A stretch of 64,000 nt of DNA, taken from NCBI RefSeq assembly GCF_963666545.1, contig NZ_OY762899.1, positions 1,426,001 to 1,490,000 on the forward strand, read 5' to 3'. The first letter of the stretch is position 1, and each line of letters starts with the position of its first letter. Positions 18,386 to 27,768 of the stretch are shown here, in pieces. Source of the DNA: an uncultured Bacteroides sp. (GTDB taxonomy: Bacteria > Bacteroidota > Bacteroidia > Bacteroidales > Bacteroidaceae). Made by a program: the position numbers and the translations under genes. Under the pieces are notes generated by a model, which was not told the DNA's origin, did no database searches, and saw only the letters and a program-made list of their open reading frames with translations.

Positions 18386-19546
18386 ATGTTATTACCCGAG
18401 CTTAAGTTACGACGCGATAAAATTCGCTCAATCATGGCTAAACAAAATATTGATGCCGCCATCATCACCTGCAATGCAAATTTACTCTATACTTACGGAC
18501 AGATTGTTAGTGGATATCTGTATCTTCCACTTAATTCACCCGCACATCTATTCTTAAAACGCCCTAACAACCTCGCTGGTGAACACATTCACCCGATCCG
18601 TAAACCAGAGCAAATTATAGAATTACTCAAAGAAAATGACCTTCCTATTCCACAGACGCTGATGCTTGAAGGAGACGAACTTCCATACACAGAGTACATG
18701 CGTTTGGCTGCGATGTTTCCGGAAGCAACCATTGTGAACGGAACACCAATCATTCGTCAGGCTCGTAGCGTAAAAACGGAAATGGAAAGGATTATGTTCC
18801 AACGTGCCGCCAATGCCCATGTCAAGGCTTACGAACAAATACCATCCGTGTATCACGAGGGAATGACGGATAGAGAGTTCTCCATCGAAATAGAACGTCT
18901 GATGCGCCTACAAGGCTGCTTAGGCATTTTCCGCGTATTCGGACAGAGCATGGAGATCTTTATGGGTAGCGTACTTACAGGCGACAATGCAGCCACCCCT
19001 TCTCCCTACGATTTCGCTTTGGGAGGCGAAGGATTAGATCCTTCACTACCGGGTGGATTAAACGGTAGTTTGTTGCAGAAAGGGCAAAGTGTAATGGTCG
19101 ATTTAGGAGGTAACTTCAATGGCTACATGTGCGACATGAGCCGTGTATTTTCTATTGGCAAACTTACCGAAGAAGCCTATGCAGCCCATCAGGTTTGTCT
19201 GGAAGTGCAAGAGAAAGTAGCCTCACTAGCCAAACCGGGAGCAGTATGCGAAGATCTATATAACGCTGCTATTGAGATTGTGACTAAAGCAAATTTTGCC
19301 GATAACTTTATGGGGATCGACCAACAAGCTAAATTCATTGGCCATGGCATAGGTTTGGAAATAAATGAAGCCCCTGTTTTGGCACCACGCGTTAAGCAGG
19401 AATTGGAACCCGGAATGGTTTTTGCCCTCGAACCCAAGATTGTCCTTCCCGGCGTAGGCCCTGTAGGTATTGAAAACTCATGGGTCGTAACTGCCGAAGG
19501 GGTAGAGAAACTAACCATCTGCAATGAAGAAATCATCGAACTCTAG
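18386..19546 (+). CDS. M24 family metallopeptidase (Xaa-Pro aminopeptidase-like)
   Basis: A cytoplasmic peptidase of 386 residues with the creatinase-type N-terminal domain (about 1-130) and the pita-bread catalytic domain. All five metal ligands are visible: D239 in MVDLGGNF, D250 in YMCDMSR, H320 in GHGIGLEINEAP, E349 in ALEPK and E363 in GIENSWVV. Such enzymes remove N-terminal residues before proline. There is no signal peptide. It ends before a terminator-like hairpin at 19634. Confidence 0.93.
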   Translation: MLLPELKLRRDKIRSIMAKQNIDAAIITCNANLLYTYGQIVSGYLYLPLNSPAHLFLKRPNNLAGEHIHPIRKPEQIIELLKENDLPIPQTLMLEGDELPYTEYMRLAAMFPEATIVNGTPIIRQARSVKTEMERIMFQRAANAHVKAYEQIPSVYHEGMTDREFSIEIERLMRLQGCLGIFRVFGQSMEIFMGSVLTGDNAATPSPYDFALGGEGLDPSLPGGLNGSLLQKGQSVMVDLGGNFNGYMCDMSRVFSIGKLTEEAYAAHQVCLEVQEKVASLAKPGAVCEDLYNAAIEIVTKANFADNFMGIDQQAKFIGHGIGLEINEAPVLAPRVKQELEPGMVFALEPKIVLPGVGPVGIENSWVVTAEGVEKLTICNEEIIEL

Positions 19547-19633
19547 GTCTGAGAAGAGATTTGATTGATAGATCTTCGTAAAACAGTTTCCTCTTAAGAA
19601 CTGATTAGTTTAACGGAATCAACTTTATAATAG

Positions 19634-19672
19634 AAGAGGGTGTGTTCAAAAAGCTGACCACCCTTTTTTATT
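19634..19672. terminator. GAGGGTG-type hairpin, copy 1
   Basis: The hairpin has a left arm AAGAGGGTG, a centre TTCAAAAAGCTGA and a right arm CCACCCTTTTTTA. It lies 90 bases after the M24 stop. Stem, loop and flanks are shared with the hairpins at 25325 and 56298, so the three are related copies and not chance terminators. Confidence 0.75.
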
Positions 19673-20039
19673 AACGAATACCACTTTTATGCACATGAAG
19701 AAAAACTCCATGAGCAACGAGCAAACCAAGCCTGATTATAATGCAGATAGGGACAGAGAATCGATTTATAACCAACTTTGATATTTACAGTAATCCCCAT
19801 TAACACCACTACCTTATCTTCATTTTTAACCTTGGATGGAGCCCATCTGAGTAATCTACAAAAGCTTTTCAAGAATCTGAATAAAGTAAAAAAACGTTAC
19901 CAGATAATCTTAAAAAGTTTTTTTATGGCTTTGGAAAAAAGTACTATGCTTACATACGTTTTATTTCCGTAAACACTCCTATTAAGTCATTGTCTTTTAT
20001 ACTTTTGTAGAACGATTAAATTATAAATTCACAACATAT
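19673..20039. other. Gene-poor gap before the ECF sigma gene
   Basis: No convincing gene lies between the hairpin and the sigma gene. A 61-codon frame on the minus strand (19687-19872) has no recognisable motif, no promoter and an odd composition. Only the -7 box at 20000-20007 stands out. Confidence 0.5.
20000..20007 (+). promoter_or_regulatory. -7 box of the ECF sigma gene
   Basis: TACTTTTG lies 32 bases before the ATG at 20040. No TTTG is found at the expected -33 position. Confidence 0.5.
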
Positions 20040-20585
20040 ATGGAAATTTCAACCATTGAAGCATTACAAAATAGCGATCATAAAGCTTTTGAAGAAGTTT
20101 TCTTGGCCTATTTCGATAAAGTCAAATATCTCTTGATTGGACTTTTGAGGTCAGAAAGTGATGCCGAAGAATTGGCACAAGATATTTTCGTAAAGTTGTG
20201 GATGAATCACCATTCTATAGACCCTAGTAAATCATTTAGTACCTATTTATATACTATTACGCGCAATACAGCCTTAAATTATCTAAAGCATAAGCTGGTT
20301 GAAGAAAATTTCAAGAATAGCTTTAATGACTTTGATGTAGAAGAAGCAGATGCTTCAGACGAAATCTTGTTTGCAAAAGAAATCAGCCTTTTGGTAGAAA
20401 TGACTGTATGCAGGATGCCTACTCAAAGAAGAAAAATTTATCGAATGAGCCGAGAGAAAGGAGTATCCAATAATGAGATAGCCGAAGAGCTGGGAATATC
20501 AAAGAAAACGGTTGAAAATCAGCTTAGTTTGGCTTTGCAGGAAATCAAACGTATTATTTCAGCTTTCTATATTTTCTTCCTCTGA
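20040..20585 (+). CDS. ECF-family RNA polymerase sigma factor (FecI-like)
   Basis: The 181-residue protein has sigma region 2 at about residues 14-85, including LLRSESDAEELAQDIFVKLW and STYLYTITRNTALNYLKHK. Region 4, with the helix-turn-helix SNNEIAEELGISKKTVENQLS, is at about residues 142-163. It begins a cluster with an outer-membrane protein, a FecR anti-sigma factor and an STN-containing TonB receptor. This is the classic cell-surface signalling layout in which substrate binding at the receptor frees the sigma factor. Its targets probably include this cluster. Confidence 0.93.
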   Translation: MEISTIEALQNSDHKAFEEVFLAYFDKVKYLLIGLLRSESDAEELAQDIFVKLWMNHHSIDPSKSFSTYLYTITRNTALNYLKHKLVEENFKNSFNDFDVEEADASDEILFAKEISLLVEMTVCRMPTQRRKIYRMSREKGVSNNEIAEELGISKKTVENQLSLALQEIKRIISAFYIFFL

Positions 20586-20671
20586 TAAAAAAATATAAGT
20601 TTTAGGTCGGGAGCAACAAGCCACATGATTGTATATATAGTATAAACACCATAAAAGGAAGGAATACAATC

Positions 20672-21439
20672 ATGAATAAACGCATCGCTATATTACTATT
20701 ATTGGTTTTTATATCTGTTTCTTCCATTTTCGCTCAAGCTGTCGAAAATAAGACGAAAATAGATACACAAAACAAAACTTTTGTTAAGATAGGGGAACAA
20801 TTATTGAGTACGGAGCAAATAAAATCTGAACTACCGTACGATGTGAATAAAAAAGAAGCAATCAGAAATGGAGTTTTTTTTCCGTCAGAAATAGCACCTA
20901 TCAATTCATCACAAGAGTTATCTCCTTTTTTCTATGCTTATCCGATGATTATGAAAAAGAATCCCATTCTTACTGACTTCTACAAGTTTGAGCAAAAACA
21001 GATATACAAACAATTTTCATTTGTAGGTAGCGGTGAAAAAGTCTCTTATTTAGGACTGGGAGAATATCTTTCGATAAATGGCGCCATACATTGGGTAGTA
21101 TATAAAAACTTATTTATAGACGTTGGAGGAATGTTCAGTCGACAGTTTTATTTAGCATCAGCTCTTTCTCGTCAGGATATTATGGGCATGAATACAAGAA
21201 TGCAGTACTCTCTTACAAATAATATTCAATTGAATATATGGGGACAATATATTTTCCCGAAAGAACAGTCTCCACTCCCAGCTGATCACCCATTGTTTCC
21301 ACATACTGGTGTAGGTGCTTCTATATCAGTCGATTTAAAGAAAAATACAGAGATGAGTATCGGAGCAGAATATCAGTTTGACAATAAATCACAGGAATGG
21401 AAATTAGAGTCATCCGGACGTGTCTCTATTGGTTTTTAA
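20672..21439 (+). CDS. Putative outer-membrane barrel protein, unknown family
   Basis: The 255-residue product has a signal peptide (MNKRIAILLLLVFISVSSIFAQ). Its second half shows alternating aromatic/polar beta strands (INGAIHWVVYKNLFIDVGG, NIQLNIWGQYIF) and ends in the strand SSGRVSIGF with a terminal Phe, typical of outer-membrane barrels. I do not recognise the family. It sits between the sigma gene and the fecR-like gene, a place usually without another gene, and overlaps no neighbour when fecR is started at 21459. It may be a surface partner of the TonB receptor. Confidence 0.7.
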   Translation: MNKRIAILLLLVFISVSSIFAQAVENKTKIDTQNKTFVKIGEQLLSTEQIKSELPYDVNKKEAIRNGVFFPSEIAPINSSQELSPFFYAYPMIMKKNPILTDFYKFEQKQIYKQFSFVGSGEKVSYLGLGEYLSINGAIHWVVYKNLFIDVGGMFSRQFYLASALSRQDIMGMNTRMQYSLTNNIQLNIWGQYIFPKEQSPLPADHPLFPHTGVGASISVDLKKNTEMSIGAEYQFDNKSQEWKLESSGRVSIGF

Positions 21440-21458
21440 TTACATAAAAAAGATCGCT

Positions 21459-22451
21459 ATGAAAGTGAATTATATATACCAAATACTCAAAGAGTTTTAT
21501 ATAAATTTCTATCCTCTTGAGATAGAAGAAAAGGTACAAAGGTGGATAATCAAAGATAAATGGACCACTGAAAAGAATAATGCCATGTCCGCTATCTGGA
21601 ATGAAATAGAAATTACCCCGAATGATAATACATATAAAGCGCTGGAAAGAGTAAAGAACACTATTAAGCAAATAGAAAACAGAAAGAAACATTTAAGAAT
21701 GCGCCGTATTCTGCTAGGTAGTGCTGCCGTTATTATTCCTGTGCTTTTGTTTCTAGGTAGTTATTTCTATATAAATCAGGATGTGAAGATGATAGAAGTA
21801 GTAACTTCCAGCAATCAACAGAAACAATGTACATTATCTGACGGAACAACCATTCTATTAAATTCTTGTACGAAAGTAACCTATCCCTCCAAATTTAAAA
21901 ATACTACTCGTGTCGTAACCTTAGAAGGGGAAGCTTATTTCTCGGTGGCAAGTGATGCCACAAAACCATTTATTGTAAAAACAAGCAATTTGTCTGTAAG
22001 AGTTCTTGGAACTAAATTCAATATATCAGCTTACCCAACCAATGACCGAACCATTGCGACCCTCAATAGTGGTAAAATACAAGTTGATCTTCAATTAGGA
22101 AAAGCCGATAGCAGATATATCCTTAAACCGAATCAAGAAATTATATTCAATAAAATAGATAAATCAGTATTGATAAAGACTGTAGCAAGTGAAAATATTC
22201 ATTGGAAAGATGGCTCACTTATATTTGAGGATGCCACTTTCAATGATATTGTGAACACGATTGAACGCCGATATGGGGCAAGCATTGACTATAACAAGCA
22301 AGACTTTTTATATACACCATATACTATTAAATTCATAAATAATGAAAGTCTTGAAGATGTTCTGAATATATTGCAGGATGTCGTAGGTGATTTTGAATAC
22401 AAAAAAGAAAATAAAAGAATAACAATCATACAGAAAGGGGGTAATAAATAG
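21459..22451 (+). CDS. FecR-family anti-sigma factor
   Basis: A single-pass inner-membrane protein of 330 residues from the chosen ATG (MKVNYIYQ); an earlier in-frame ATG at 21420 lies inside the upstream gene. The cytoplasmic N-terminal part (about 1-80) would bind the sigma factor. One helix follows (RILLGSAAVIIPVLLFLGSY). The periplasmic FecR domain contains VTLEGEAYFSVASDATKPF and VRVLGTKFNISAYP. The C-terminal STN-like DUF4974 region (ATFNDIVNTIERRYGASI) is usual in Bacteroidetes. It links the receptor at 22555 to the sigma factor at 20040. Confidence 0.93.
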   Translation: MKVNYIYQILKEFYINFYPLEIEEKVQRWIIKDKWTTEKNNAMSAIWNEIEITPNDNTYKALERVKNTIKQIENRKKHLRMRRILLGSAAVIIPVLLFLGSYFYINQDVKMIEVVTSSNQQKQCTLSDGTTILLNSCTKVTYPSKFKNTTRVVTLEGEAYFSVASDATKPFIVKTSNLSVRVLGTKFNISAYPTNDRTIATLNSGKIQVDLQLGKADSRYILKPNQEIIFNKIDKSVLIKTVASENIHWKDGSLIFEDATFNDIVNTIERRYGASIDYNKQDFLYTPYTIKFINNESLEDVLNILQDVVGDFEYKKENKRITIIQKGGNK

Positions 22452-22554
22452 AATAAAAGAACCGGAAATTGTTTCGAAGCCACTTCCCGGTTCATAAAAG
22501 TCAAACTTGTTCCATTTAGAAAAATAATATTTAACTTTTTAATTATATTAGAAT

Positions 22555-25194
22555 ATGTCTTTATCGAAATTTAAAATTAGGCAAAATAACTCAAGCTATA
22601 AAATAATTAGCCTAATTATTTTCCTTTTTATCACTACTCAATCAAATGCCCAAAATGAAAGATTCACTATTTCAGGGCGTGACATCACTATAAAACAAGT
22701 TTTTGAACAGATTGAAGCACAAAGTAAATACACGCTTGCTTATAGTAAAGCTCAAATAGATATAGGGCGAAAGATTACTATCAATATTCAAAGGGGCAGT
22801 CTCAAAGAAGTTCTTGAACAGACATTAAAGAATACGGGATTTACTTATAAAATCAAAGGGTTGCATATTATCATCATTCTAGCACCCGCCAATTCATCAC
22901 AAGATGTTACTTCCCGGCAAACCATTAAAGGAATTGTCAAGGATGCTGCATCGGGTTCTCCCATTCCATATGCCATTGTCATTCTTTCAAATACTAATCC
23001 GCAAATAGGAGCAACAAGTGATAGTTTGGGACGCTTTAGGTTCAATCAAATACCCATTGGTCGATATGATATTCAAGTATCTTTTTTGGGGTATGAATCT
23101 ACCGCAATGAAAGAAATTCTACTTACTTCCGCCAAAGAAGTGAGCTGCGATATAACTTTGGTTGAAAGCCCCCAAAAGTTAGATGAAGTGGTAGTACGTG
23201 CGAGAGTTAATAAAGAACGTCCTCTCAACTCAATGGCTCTAACTGGAGGACGTATGATTAGTGTTGAAGAAGCGAATCGATTTGCTGGCGGGCTGGATGA
23301 TCCGGCTCGGCTAGCCACCTCTTTTGCAGGTGTTGCAGGAACACCGGGAACAAATGCTATTGCCATACGTGGTAATTCTCCGCAATTTTTGCAATGGAAA
23401 ATGGAAGGAATAGAAATTCCTAATCCTACTCACTTTGCCGATGTTGCAGGTGTCGGTGGTGGTCTGTTTTCGGGACTTAGTAGTCAGGTAATGGGTAATT
23501 CAGATTTTTTTAATGGTGCTTTCCCCGCAGAATACAGTAATGCTCTATCAGGAGTATTTGATATGTCTATCCGAAACGGTAATAATGATAAGTTTGAACA
23601 TGCTGTTCAAATTGGACTTTTAGGTCTTGACCTTGCTTCCGAAGGTCCTATCAATAGGAAAACCGGAAGTTCTTATATTTTTAACTATCGCTATTCGACA
23701 ACCGGGTTAATGGGAGCTTTCACCGAAAACACAGGCATAAGTTACCAAGACCTTACTTTCAAATTGAATTTCCCGACACGTAAGACTGGAACATTCTCTA
23801 TTTGGGGGATTGGGTTACTGGATATGAATAAAGATAAAAAGCTGAGAAAAGAACCTACAGAATGGGAAACGTACGCTGACAGACAAAAATCCAAAACAAC
23901 AATGAAAAAAATGGCAGCTGGAATTATGCATAGGTATAATTTAGGTAATGATGCTTATTTTAAAACATCATTGGCTGCAACTTATTCAGATAATCGTCCT
24001 GAAGTAGAACAACTTCTTTCTCAAAACTCGTCCTACTATTTGCCTGTTGTAGATATGAAAAGCACTAATTTAGACATTGTGCTAAATTCTTATTTCAACA
24101 AAAAATATAGTCCCCGACATACCAACCGTTCAGGAATTACAATTACTGGGTTATTATATGATTTGGATTTTAACTTGTCACCAAACTTCGGACAAAATAA
24201 GCCGATGCAAAGGATAGTGAAAGGTAATGGTGAAGCTATGGTATTGTCGGCATATAGTAACTCCATATTCAAATTGACCGATAAATTGACTGCCAATGTA
24301 GGCGTAAATGCACAGTTATTTACTTTAAACTCAAATTGGACGATAGAACCCCGATTGGCTTTAAAGTGGAATCTCAATTCTAAACAATCTATCTCTTTAG
24401 CTTATGGATTACATAGTCGCCGGGAAAAACTGGATTATTACTATGTAAAATCAAGGGAAACAAGAAAGGATGCAGTGAATAAAGAACTGGACTTTGCCAA
24501 AGCACACCATTTTGTGTTATCCTACGATTTAAGTCTTTCAGAAAACACTCATTTGAAAATAGAACCTTACTATCAGGCGTTATTTCACGTACCTGTTGAG
24601 CCGGGAACGTCATTTTCTATCATCAACCATGATACTTATTACTTAGATCGTCAATTAGTAAATGAGGGAAAAGGACGAAATTATGGTATAGACATCACAT
24701 TAGAACGTTATCTAAGCAAAGGATATTATTATATGCTGACTGGTTCTGTCTTTAAGTCAGAATATCTTGGCGGTGATAATATTTGGCGCAATACACGGCT
24801 TGATCGGGGCTATTTATTCAATGCTTTAGGTGGTAAGGAATGGATATGGGGGAAACAACGCCAACATATGTTCAATACAAATCTTCGTATATCTTATCAG
24901 GGTGGTGATCGTTACACTCCTATTGATGAAGCTGCTTCATTGGATAGCAAAGATATCATATATAATGAAAATCAAGCATTTAACAAACAGTTTTCACCTG
25001 CATTTACTGTTGATTTAGGGGTTAGTTATAAGCTAAACAAGAAACGTGTATCACATGAATTCGGGCTTCAATTCTTGAACCTGACCGGATACACAGGGCA
25101 ACATGGGTATCAGTATAACGAACAGAAGAAGATTATAGAAAAGATAGACGTAAGCAATATGTTACCTAATCTTAGCTATAAAATTCAGTTTTAA
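22555..25194 (+). CDS. TonB-dependent receptor with STN signalling domain
   Basis: An outer-membrane receptor of 879 residues. After the signal peptide (ending SNAQ, about residue 33) comes an STN domain (about 38-108: TISGRDITIKQVFEQIEAQ) that contacts FecR. Next is a carboxypeptidase-D regulatory-like domain (about 124-203, TIKGIVKDAASGSPIPYA), a plug (about 230-340) and the barrel, ending LSYKIQF. The STN domain and the neighbouring sigma/FecR genes make it a signalling receptor. The ligand is unknown; no enzyme or solute-binding gene lies beside it. Confidence 0.93.
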   Translation: MSLSKFKIRQNNSSYKIISLIIFLFITTQSNAQNERFTISGRDITIKQVFEQIEAQSKYTLAYSKAQIDIGRKITINIQRGSLKEVLEQTLKNTGFTYKIKGLHIIIILAPANSSQDVTSRQTIKGIVKDAASGSPIPYAIVILSNTNPQIGATSDSLGRFRFNQIPIGRYDIQVSFLGYESTAMKEILLTSAKEVSCDITLVESPQKLDEVVVRARVNKERPLNSMALTGGRMISVEEANRFAGGLDDPARLATSFAGVAGTPGTNAIAIRGNSPQFLQWKMEGIEIPNPTHFADVAGVGGGLFSGLSSQVMGNSDFFNGAFPAEYSNALSGVFDMSIRNGNNDKFEHAVQIGLLGLDLASEGPINRKTGSSYIFNYRYSTTGLMGAFTENTGISYQDLTFKLNFPTRKTGTFSIWGIGLLDMNKDKKLRKEPTEWETYADRQKSKTTMKKMAAGIMHRYNLGNDAYFKTSLAATYSDNRPEVEQLLSQNSSYYLPVVDMKSTNLDIVLNSYFNKKYSPRHTNRSGITITGLLYDLDFNLSPNFGQNKPMQRIVKGNGEAMVLSAYSNSIFKLTDKLTANVGVNAQLFTLNSNWTIEPRLALKWNLNSKQSISLAYGLHSRREKLDYYYVKSRETRKDAVNKELDFAKAHHFVLSYDLSLSENTHLKIEPYYQALFHVPVEPGTSFSIINHDTYYLDRQLVNEGKGRNYGIDITLERYLSKGYYYMLTGSVFKSEYLGGDNIWRNTRLDRGYLFNALGGKEWIWGKQRQHMFNTNLRISYQGGDRYTPIDEAASLDSKDIIYNENQAFNKQFSPAFTVDLGVSYKLNKKRVSHEFGLQFLNLTGYTGQHGYQYNEQKKIIEKIDVSNMLPNLSYKIQF

Positions 25195-25278
25195 GTAAAT
25201 GAAACAGTTTCCCGATAGGATTAGCAATAATCATTCTTCAAAAATATAAAGTTTACTATTTTTTGTACCATAGACTTT

Positions 25279-25308
25279 AAAAAGACACACTCCCAAAAGT
25301 GGTCTTTT
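25279..25308 (+). terminator. Probable terminator after the TonB receptor
   Basis: AAAAAGACACACT and AGTGGTCTTTT (25279-25308) form an imperfect stem ending in TTTT, about 85 bases after the stop codon. Confidence 0.5.
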
Positions 25309-25324
25309 CTGCTACCTATTAATA

Positions 25325-25360
25325 AGAAGAGGGTGTGTCAAAAGCTGACCACCCTCTTCT
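25325..25360. terminator. GAGGGTG-type hairpin, copy 2
   Basis: AGAAGAGGGTG and CACCCTCTTCT flank TGTCAAAAGCTGAC. The hairpin lies between convergent genes, and the long A/T ends suit a bidirectional terminator. It is homologous to the copies at 19634 and 56298. Confidence 0.8.
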
Positions 25361-25384
25361 ATATTTCAGTTCAAACAAACCTGC

Positions 25385-26602
25385 TTATTTAAACTTAAGC
25401 GCCACAGTCACCAAGTGCGACTTCAAACCATCGTTACGATTATAATAACCATATCTCAGTTCCAACGTATTGAGCGATTTAATGCCCAGTATCCCTTTGG
25501 CAGACATCACACGGAAATTAGCACCGAACATGTTGCTGGTAAACTTTGACAAGTCATAATCACTTGTGTAATAATCCTCCTTATCTGCTGACAGATGCTC
25601 TCCTTTCGCTTTAAAATAATCGACTCCATTCTGACTATAAAAACGATAATACGGAGCGATAGATACAAAAGGCGTTATTTTATAAGGCACTTCCAGTTCA
25701 GCCGTATGAGCAGTTAGTTTCCAACTGTCCGTGTAGTAGCGATAGAAACTCCTCAGAATGATACGGTCAGTCAAGAAATAATTGGCTCGCAGTCCTATAG
25801 GTAGCTTAAAGCGATGGTCGGGTAACTTTTCGGAATAAACCGTTGGAGTTGCACTATTCTCAGTGTGGTCAAAATAAACCCGCTGATAAGCCGTCCCCAA
25901 CTGTCCGGTTTGGTAACCAATATCCGCCAACAGAGATACCTGTAGCTCTTTGTTGACTACTTGCGTTACCCCCAAAGCCAAGTTATACGAGTTTCGCGGT
26001 GCGCTATCTCCCTGCTTATATTTAAAGTCATTATTAGGCTTATCCCTCAATTCCATAGGCAAAAGAATCTTCCATGTATCGAGAAAAACCGATGCTTTAG
26101 CTGTAAACTCACGGTTACCATCCTTCGTAGCTTTAGAGTATACCAGATTTCCTCCAATAGAACTATAATCATATTCATGAGAGAAAGACAAACCTCCACC
26201 CATCGAATACTTCCGCTTCGTGTTCTCAAAAAGATAACTAGCTGAAGGATATGCACGTACATCACCACTAGAAGCAGAGGAAACACTATTAGGACTAGAA
26301 TCGATCTTATCCGACGAAGCCGAACTGTAGACATCTATTCCTAGTTCAAAATTAAAATGATGCTTGTTTAGCTTCTTATCGAATCGACTCAACTGAAGGT
26401 CAATAGAAGTTGCAAAATCATTCAATCTCTCGTTGCCCACCCCACCGGTCACAGCCGAGTGATCTCCATCCTGATGATAGTAACTTGTCACAAAGTCCAC
26501 CTCATCTATTTTTAGTTTTCTGGAAGCCGTACTATCGGTTTGCGCTTTTGCCACATTCATGAAGAACATAAAAGCAGCTACTGACAGAATTACTTTTTTC
26601 AT
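25385..26602 (-). CDS. DUF3570 outer-membrane protein
   Basis: The 405-residue protein begins with a signal peptide (MKKVILSVAAFMFFMNVAKAQ) and consists largely of amphipathic beta strands with aromatic girdles. It ends LVTVALKFK, so it is an outer-membrane barrel. The sequence DEVDFVTSYYHQDGDHSAVTGG near the N-terminus and the later VDYFKAKGEHLSADKEDYYT region match the DUF3570 family as I know it. It is the last gene of an operon with a DUF4266 lipoprotein, ApbE and a thioredoxin. This gene set recurs in several phyla, but its role is not known to me. Confidence 0.85.
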   Translation of the reverse strand: MKKVILSVAAFMFFMNVAKAQTDSTASRKLKIDEVDFVTSYYHQDGDHSAVTGGVGNERLNDFATSIDLQLSRFDKKLNKHHFNFELGIDVYSSASSDKIDSSPNSVSSASSGDVRAYPSASYLFENTKRKYSMGGGLSFSHEYDYSSIGGNLVYSKATKDGNREFTAKASVFLDTWKILLPMELRDKPNNDFKYKQGDSAPRNSYNLALGVTQVVNKELQVSLLADIGYQTGQLGTAYQRVYFDHTENSATPTVYSEKLPDHRFKLPIGLRANYFLTDRIILRSFYRYYTDSWKLTAHTAELEVPYKITPFVSIAPYYRFYSQNGVDYFKAKGEHLSADKEDYYTSDYDLSKFTSNMFGANFRVMSAKGILGIKSLNTLELRYGYYNRNDGLKSHLVTVALKFK

Positions 26603-26617
26603 CCTTTTTTCAATGTA

Positions 26618-26839
26618 TTAGTTACAGCCGCAACCGCCGCCGGTTTTGCCTCCATTACCACCCGACGCACCTTCACGATACATCAGAAAATTATTCTCAT
26701 ATCTCTCAATCGAGCGGCTGGAAAGCACCATCTCCGCATCATTAAGTTTCGATTTCTGATATGGCTTCACACTTGCGCACGAAGTCATCATCAAAAGCGT
26801 GTAACACACGCATACCGCTAAAAGTACATACCTCATCAT
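26618..26839 (-). CDS. DUF4266 small lipoprotein with Gly/Cys-rich tail
   Basis: A 73-residue protein with a lipoprotein signal peptide (VCVCYTLLMMTSCASVKPY, lipidated Cys at about residue 26). It has the conserved core of DUF4266 (about 38-56: NDAEMVLSSRSIERYENNF) and ends in a low-complexity tail GASGGNGGKTGGGCGCN. The tail with two terminal Cys could bind metal or be modified. The ATG overlaps the stop codon of the ApbE gene, so translation is coupled. It ends 15 bases before the DUF3570 gene. Confidence 0.85.
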   Translation of the reverse strand: MMRYVLLAVCVCYTLLMMTSCASVKPYQKSKLNDAEMVLSSRSIERYENNFLMYREGASGGNGGKTGGGCGCN

Positions 26840-27762
26840 TTAATTAATTTAATATTATTTGATACATAAAGCCTGTTTGCATCATCCACAAGAATGCATT
26901 CAATGCCGTTTAATTGATTAATCATACTTAACCCGTCGGTCACCCCGAGAATGCTGATGGGTGTAGCCATCGCATCAGCTAATTCGGCACTAACGGTTAT
27001 GATCGTCACACTCTTGATTCCCTTTATCGGATAGCCCGTTTTAGGATTAATCGTGTGCGAATATAGTTGATTGTTAATCACCACAAACTTCTCGTAGTTG
27101 CCCGATGTGGCAACCGATTTGTTGGTGATGTTGAGTGTAGAAAAATAGCTCTCTTTAAGATTCGGATTAGCAATTCCCACTGTCCATGGCGAACCATCCT
27201 CCTGATAGCCCCATGCATTAAGGTCGCCCGCAGCACTCACAATGCCATCCTTCACCCCTGCCTCCAGCATCACTCGTTTGGCGCAATCAGCAGCATATCC
27301 TTTGCCAATGCCACCAAACCCAATGCGCATCCCTTTATTTTTAAGAAATACCGTTTTGGCATCGCCATCCAGTATAATGTTCTTATAATCAATGAGATGA
27401 ACCGCCTTTTTGGCTTTGTGTCTATCCGGCAGTTGTGTCAACGACTTATTGAAGTTCCAGAAATCCTTGTCCAACGAGCCATACGACAGGTCAAAATAAC
27501 CTTTCGTCAGTCCCGAAATCTTCTGTGCTCTGAATACCAGATCATAAAATTCCTGAGGCACAGCAACCGGCTGAATGCCCGCTTGAGCATTCACCTCGTT
27601 GGTCACACTATCATCGCTAAACGTGGTCAGCAGTTTTTCAATCCGCTTCACCTCATTTATGCCACAAGCTATTTGCTCGTGCCCCAACTTCTCGCTTTCA
27701 CTCAGCGTACAAAACTCAAAGGTGTTCCCCATTAGTTTTGTTTGAACCTTCACCAAAGTCAT
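26836..27762 (-). CDS. apbE: ApbE-family FAD:protein FMN transferase
   Basis: ApbE attaches FMN covalently to Ser/Thr of target proteins. The 308 residues show the family motifs in order: IGFGGIGKGYAAD (about 156-168), SAAGDLNAWG, VATSGNYEKF (about 221-230), HTINPKTGYPIKG (about 239-251) and the metal-binding ADAMATPISILG (about 264-275). The N-terminus (MTLVKVQTKLMGNTFEF) lacks an export signal, whereas most ApbE proteins are exported. It would therefore act in the cytoplasm, or start elsewhere. The target is unknown; I saw no D-x-x-[ST]-G-[AS]-T site in the partner proteins. Confidence 0.92.
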   Translation of the reverse strand: MTLVKVQTKLMGNTFEFCTLSESEKLGHEQIACGINEVKRIEKLLTTFSDDSVTNEVNAQAGIQPVAVPQEFYDLVFRAQKISGLTKGYFDLSYGSLDKDFWNFNKSLTQLPDRHKAKKAVHLIDYKNIILDGDAKTVFLKNKGMRIGFGGIGKGYAADCAKRVMLEAGVKDGIVSAAGDLNAWGYQEDGSPWTVGIANPNLKESYFSTLNITNKSVATSGNYEKFVVINNQLYSHTINPKTGYPIKGIKSVTIITVSAELADAMATPISILGVTDGLSMINQLNGIECILVDDANRLYVSNNIKLIK

Positions 27763-27768
27763 TTTCTC

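Noticed and set aside
19687-19872. 61-codon minus-strand frame before the ECF sigma gene
   Set aside because: No start signal, no recognisable family and odd composition; probably noncoding or an old relic.
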